DNA from: Pseudomonas frederiksbergensis
GTDB lineage: Bacteria; Pseudomonadota; Gammaproteobacteria; Pseudomonadales; Pseudomonadaceae
DNA length: 64,000 bases
NCBI RefSeq assembly: GCF_000802155.2
Contig: NZ_JQGJ02000002.1
Location: forward strand, 62,001 to 126,000
Direction of reading: 5' to 3'
How positions within the stretch are numbered: position 1 is the first letter of the stretch; every line of letters starts with the position of its first letter. Of the stretch, positions 61,148 to 64,000 are shown one piece after another. The notes under the pieces were generated by a model that saw only the letters and a program-made list of their open reading frames with translations, was not told the DNA's origin and ran no database searches. The translations under genes and the position numbers were made by a program.

Positions 61148-62470
61148 ATGAGTACGATTTCCTACTTGCACCGGCTGAGCCTCGCCCTCAACGCCCGCGA
61201 CGGTGAGCTGCGTCCGGCGCTGTGCGGGTTCTTGCTGTTCCTTTGCCTGTTTACCGGTTACTTCATGCTCCGTCCGATCCGCGAATCGATGGGCATCGCG
61301 GCGGGCGTGGAAAACCTGCAATGGCTGTTCACCGCGACCTTCCTGGTCATGCTGGCGGCTGTTCCGTTGTTCGCCTGGCTCAGTTCCCGGGTCCCGCGGC
61401 TGCGCCTGATCGATTGGGTCTATGGCTTCTTCGGCATCAATCTGCTGATGTTCGTCGAGGTCTTCCAATTTTTGCCGGACAGTGTCTGGCTGGCCCGGGT
61501 GTTTTACGTCTGGATATCGGTGTACAACCTGTTCGTCGTGTCGGTGGCCTGGAGCTTGATGGCGGACGTGTTCGACAGTGAGCAGGCCAAGCGCTTGTTT
61601 GCGTTCATCGCCGCCGGCGCCAGCGTCGGCGGCCTGCTGGGGCCGGCGCTGAGCGCGCTGTTGATCGACACCTTGGGCGCGTCGGGCTTGATGCTGCTGG
61701 CGGCTGTGTTGCTCGGCGCCACGCTGGTATTGAAACGGACCTTGATGAGTTGGCGCGGGCAAGGCGGGGCCGGTCGCCCCGGCGCAGCGCCCACGCAAAG
61801 CCCCCGGCAGCCCCTGGCCGGCAACCCGTTCAGTGGGATGCTTGCGGTGCTCCGCTCGCCGTACCTGTTGGGGATCGCCGGCTTCGTGGTGTTGTTGGCG
61901 ACGGTCAGCACCTTCCTCTATTTCGAGCAGGCGCGCCTGGTGGCCGAGCACTATCCGGACCGCGCATCGCAAGTGCGCATCTTCAGCACCATCGACATTA
62001 TCGTGCAGGCCGGCGCGTTGCTGTCCCAGTTATTCATCACCGGCCGGATCGCACCCAGGCTCGGCGTGCGGGCATTGCTGGCCGTCGTCCCGTTGCTGAT
62101 GTGCATCGGCTTTTTGGGACTCGCCCTGGCGCCTGGCTTTGCGCTGCTGGCGACGTTGATGATTGTGCGACGGATCGGTGAGTACGCGTTCGTCCGGCCG
62201 GGCAGGGAGATGCTGTTCGCGCCGCTGGACGCTGAAAGTAAATACAAGGCCAAGAACTTCATCGACACCGTTGTCTATCGCGCCGGTGACGCCATGAGCG
62301 GCTGGGCCAAGAGCCTGCTCGACCAGCTGGGCCAAGGTGCGGGCGTGGCCGCGATAGTCGGGGCGTGCTGCGCGTTGCTCTGGGGTTACCTGGGTTGGCA
62401 ACTCGGGCGGCAGGCGGATGATGCCGCTTCCAGGGAGCTGCGCTTGGCGGTCATTTCGGCCAGGGCATGA
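61148..62470 (+). CDS. ATP/ADP-translocase-like MFS carrier (NTT/TlcC-related)
   Basis: The 440-residue, about 12-helix protein contains FTGYFMLRPIRESMGIAAG in helix 1 and FAFIAAGASVGGLLGPAL in the fourth helical region, the pattern of the COG3202 nucleotide-transporter-like family. True ATP/ADP exchangers are found in intracellular bacteria and plastids. Related genes in free-living bacteria are uncharacterised, so the substrate is unknown. Confidence 0.82.
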   Translation: MSTISYLHRLSLALNARDGELRPALCGFLLFLCLFTGYFMLRPIRESMGIAAGVENLQWLFTATFLVMLAAVPLFAWLSSRVPRLRLIDWVYGFFGINLLMFVEVFQFLPDSVWLARVFYVWISVYNLFVVSVAWSLMADVFDSEQAKRLFAFIAAGASVGGLLGPALSALLIDTLGASGLMLLAAVLLGATLVLKRTLMSWRGQGGAGRPGAAPTQSPRQPLAGNPFSGMLAVLRSPYLLGIAGFVVLLATVSTFLYFEQARLVAEHYPDRASQVRIFSTIDIIVQAGALLSQLFITGRIAPRLGVRALLAVVPLLMCIGFLGLALAPGFALLATLMIVRRIGEYAFVRPGREMLFAPLDAESKYKAKNFIDTVVYRAGDAMSGWAKSLLDQLGQGAGVAAIVGACCALLWGYLGWQLGRQADDAASRELRLAVISARA

Positions 62471-62589
62471 AGCGTATTCGTTTCGTCCCGGCGTTGCGCC
62501 AGCGACTTGAACGTCTGCCTCTATGCACCCTCTGACAGTAATGCAGGGCGAATGCACTTCGCCCATTTCCGCTCGGAGGATAGGTTTAC

Positions 62590-63282
62590 ATGAACATTCT
62601 AATGGTCCTTACATCCCACGATCAGTTGGGCGACACCGGCAAGAAAACCGGTTTCTGGCTGGAGGAATTCGCCGCCCCTTACTACGTATTCGTAGACGCC
62701 AACGCCGCAGTGACGCTGGCTTCGCCGAAGGGCGGACAGCCGCCCCTGGACCCCAAGAGCGATGAAGAACAGGCCCAGACCGATGCAACGCGGCGCTTCG
62801 CCACAGATACCCAGGCCCAGGCGGCGTTGGCCAACACCGTGCCGCTGGGCGAGGTCGATCCGTACGATTTCGATGCGGTGTTCTACCCAGGCGGTCACGG
62901 CCCGCTGTGGGACCTTGCCGAAAACACCGATTCCAAGACCCTCATCGAAGCCTTTTATGCCTCGAACAAACCCATCGCCGCTGTCTGCCACGCGCCCGGC
63001 GTGTTCAAGAACGTCAACGCGCCGGACGGCCAACCGGTGGTGAAGGGTAAAAAGGTGACCGGCTTCACCAACACCGAGGAAGAGGCGGTGGGCCTGACGC
63101 AGGTGGTGCCGTTTCTGGTCGAGGACATGCTCAAGGCCAAAGGGGGCGAATATTCCAAGGGCGCGGACTGGGGAAGTTATATCGTCGAGGATGGGCACCT
63201 GATCACCGGCCAGAATCCTGCTTCATCCGAAGCCGCCGCCAATGCACTGATCAAGCGGCTGCAGCAGGAACAGAGCGCTTGA
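62590..63282 (+). CDS. DJ-1/PfpI type 1 glutamine amidotransferase-like protein
   Basis: The 230-residue protein has the nucleophile elbow AAVCHAPGVF (Cys133, His134) and an acidic partner near Glu25/Glu26 (GFWLEEFAAPYYVF). FYPGGHGPLWDL is the oxyanion region. This is the Hsp31-like branch, whose members act as glyoxalase III/deglycase-type stress proteins. GGAGGATAGGTTTAC precedes the ATG. Confidence 0.92.
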   Translation: MNILMVLTSHDQLGDTGKKTGFWLEEFAAPYYVFVDANAAVTLASPKGGQPPLDPKSDEEQAQTDATRRFATDTQAQAALANTVPLGEVDPYDFDAVFYPGGHGPLWDLAENTDSKTLIEAFYASNKPIAAVCHAPGVFKNVNAPDGQPVVKGKKVTGFTNTEEEAVGLTQVVPFLVEDMLKAKGGEYSKGADWGSYIVEDGHLITGQNPASSEAAANALIKRLQQEQSA

Positions 63283-63294
63283 GTCGGCCTTCGT

Positions 63295-63319
63295 GGGGGC
63301 GACCCATTGGGTCGCTCCC
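63295..63319. repeat. REP-like hairpin after the DJ-1 gene
   Basis: GGGGGCGACCC and GGGTCGCTCCC form an 11-pair stem (one G-U) around ATT, just after the DJ-1 gene. Confidence 0.6.
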
Positions 63320-63337
63320 GGTGTAGGAGAATCAATC

Positions 63338-63769
63338 ATGCAAGACCCTTTCAATCTGGCTCGTTTCGTCGAGGCGCAGCGGCCGATATTCAGTCGCGCC
63401 ATGGACGAACTGCGTGCCGGCCGGAAGAGGAGTCACTGGATGTGGTTCATCTGTCCGCAAATGCAAGGGCTCGGCCATTCCGAAATGGCCCGTCGCTTCG
63501 CGATTTCCGGCCTTGCCGAGGCCCGCGCATACCTGCAACACGATGTGCTCGGACCCCGGCTGGAGGAAGCCGTGAAAACGGTCTTGCAACACAGCGGTAT
63601 GAGCGCCGAGCGGATATTCGGCTCGCCCGATGATTTGAAGTTTCGGTCCTGTCTGACGTTGTTTATCAGCGTCCAGTCGGGATCTGCCCTGTATCAACAG
63701 GCGCTCGATCAGTTTTATTCGGGGGAGCCGGATCCTGTAACGCTCGATCTGCTTCGCCGGCAAGTGTGA
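63338..63769 (+). CDS. DUF1810 family protein
   Basis: From the ATG at 63338 (TAGGAG upstream) the 143-residue product carries the DUF1810 pattern: FNLARFVEAQRPIFSRAMDELRAGRKRSHWMWFICPQMQGLGHSEMARRFAISGLAEARAYL, then GSPDDLKFRSCLTLF. The family is soluble and all-helical; its function is poorly defined. Confidence 0.92.
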   Translation: MQDPFNLARFVEAQRPIFSRAMDELRAGRKRSHWMWFICPQMQGLGHSEMARRFAISGLAEARAYLQHDVLGPRLEEAVKTVLQHSGMSAERIFGSPDDLKFRSCLTLFISVQSGSALYQQALDQFYSGEPDPVTLDLLRRQV

Positions 63770-63852
63770 AACAGCATCAGGTCGGCAAATGAAGCGGCGC
63801 CATCATCGGTCCAGGACGCCCTGTATCAATGCGGCAACAAGGAGAACAAACG

Positions 63853-64000
63853 ATGACACTCAATCCTATCCTGTTCATGGGGGGGGCTGGCGCTATCGGC
63901 CACCACACCGCCCGGGCGCTACGCGCCGCTTATCCCGACGTACCGCTGCTGATCGGTGGGCGCGATCTTGCGAAGGCCCAACGCACTGCCGAGCAACTGG
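63853..64000 (+). CDS. NAD(P)-binding protein, saccharopine-dehydrogenase-like (3' end outside window)
   Basis: Only the first ~49 residues are present. FMGGAGAIGHHTARALRAAYPDVPLLIGGRDLAKAQ is a Rossmann motif of the saccharopine dehydrogenase/NAD(P)-binding type. GGAGAACAAACG precedes the ATG. Function unknown. Confidence 0.75.
   Translation, partial: MTLNPILFMGGAGAIGHHTARALRAAYPDVPLLIGGRDLAKAQRTAEQL

Noticed and set aside
1..64000. CRISPR arrays, tRNA or rRNA genes, insertion sequences, prophage or attachment sites
   Set aside because: No regularly spaced repeats, cloverleaf-like sequence, transposase or integrase frames, or phage structural genes were seen.

Overview
The window looks like a chromosomal segment of a Pseudomonas of the fluorescens/corrugata type. 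It is GC-rich and densely coded. It carries an OprD porin, a ferulate-to-vanillate catabolic block, NirBD, a DUF2790 protein and Pseudomonas-type REP hairpins. I see no rRNA, tRNA, CRISPR array, insertion sequence or prophage. Species assignment is inference.

Layout. (1) 1-7153: the end of an SDR gene followed by a DUF1302/DUF1329/YCF48-like/MMPL operon, an envelope system often found beside catabolism of hydrophobic compounds. (2) 7217-18121: hydroxycinnamate catabolism, with an MhpT-like MFS importer, an OprD-type porin, a MarR regulator, ech-vdh-fcs (ferulate to vanillin to vanillate), the GntR regulator vanR, and vanAB (vanillate to protocatechuate). Operators for the MarR and VanR proteins are visible, and Crc/Hfq-type A-rich motifs precede several start codons. 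(3) 18248-25488: a LysR gene and a divergent three-subunit flavoprotein dehydrogenase of the opine oxidase/HcnABC type, followed by RidA, an orphan amino-acid-binding protein, a GlcG/HbpS-like protein, an AraC regulator and a LysE-type exporter. (4) 25641-37166: a mixed region with a 19-cysteine copper-storage-like protein, a DHA2 drug-efflux MFS, an rRNA-methyltransferase-like enzyme, two divergent L,D-transpeptidases, a TetR/quinone-reductase pair, two GH13 enzymes, an SDR and a CBS protein. (5) 37483-41182: nirBD behind a strong sigma-54 promoter and a leader terminator, then a second CBS protein.

(6) 41195-50128 is the most interesting part. A TonB-dependent receptor, a two-domain beta-propeller phytase and a complete TolQ/TolR/TonB-like energising set lie on the + strand. 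A diguanylate-cyclase-like gene and an AraC gene are divergent from them. PHO boxes, each matching 12 of 14 half-site positions and placed near a plausible -10, precede the receptor gene, the tolQ-like gene and, on the other strand, the GGDEF gene. A weaker fourth site precedes the small DUF2790 gene at 59720. I infer a phosphate-starvation island that releases or imports phytate-derived phosphate with its own TonB motor and a linked c-di-GMP-type output.

(7) 50121-54803: a four-gene two-component operon in which every junction is an ATGA overlap. (8) 54928-59547: a SnoaL-like secreted protein, then a Fur-box-preceded FecI/FecR/transducing TonB-receptor set. (9) 59720-64000: the DUF2790 protein, an SDR, an ATP/ADP-translocase-like carrier, a DJ-1/PfpI protein, a DUF1810 protein and the start of an NAD(P)-binding protein.

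All functional calls come from reading motifs and gene order; no database search was run.
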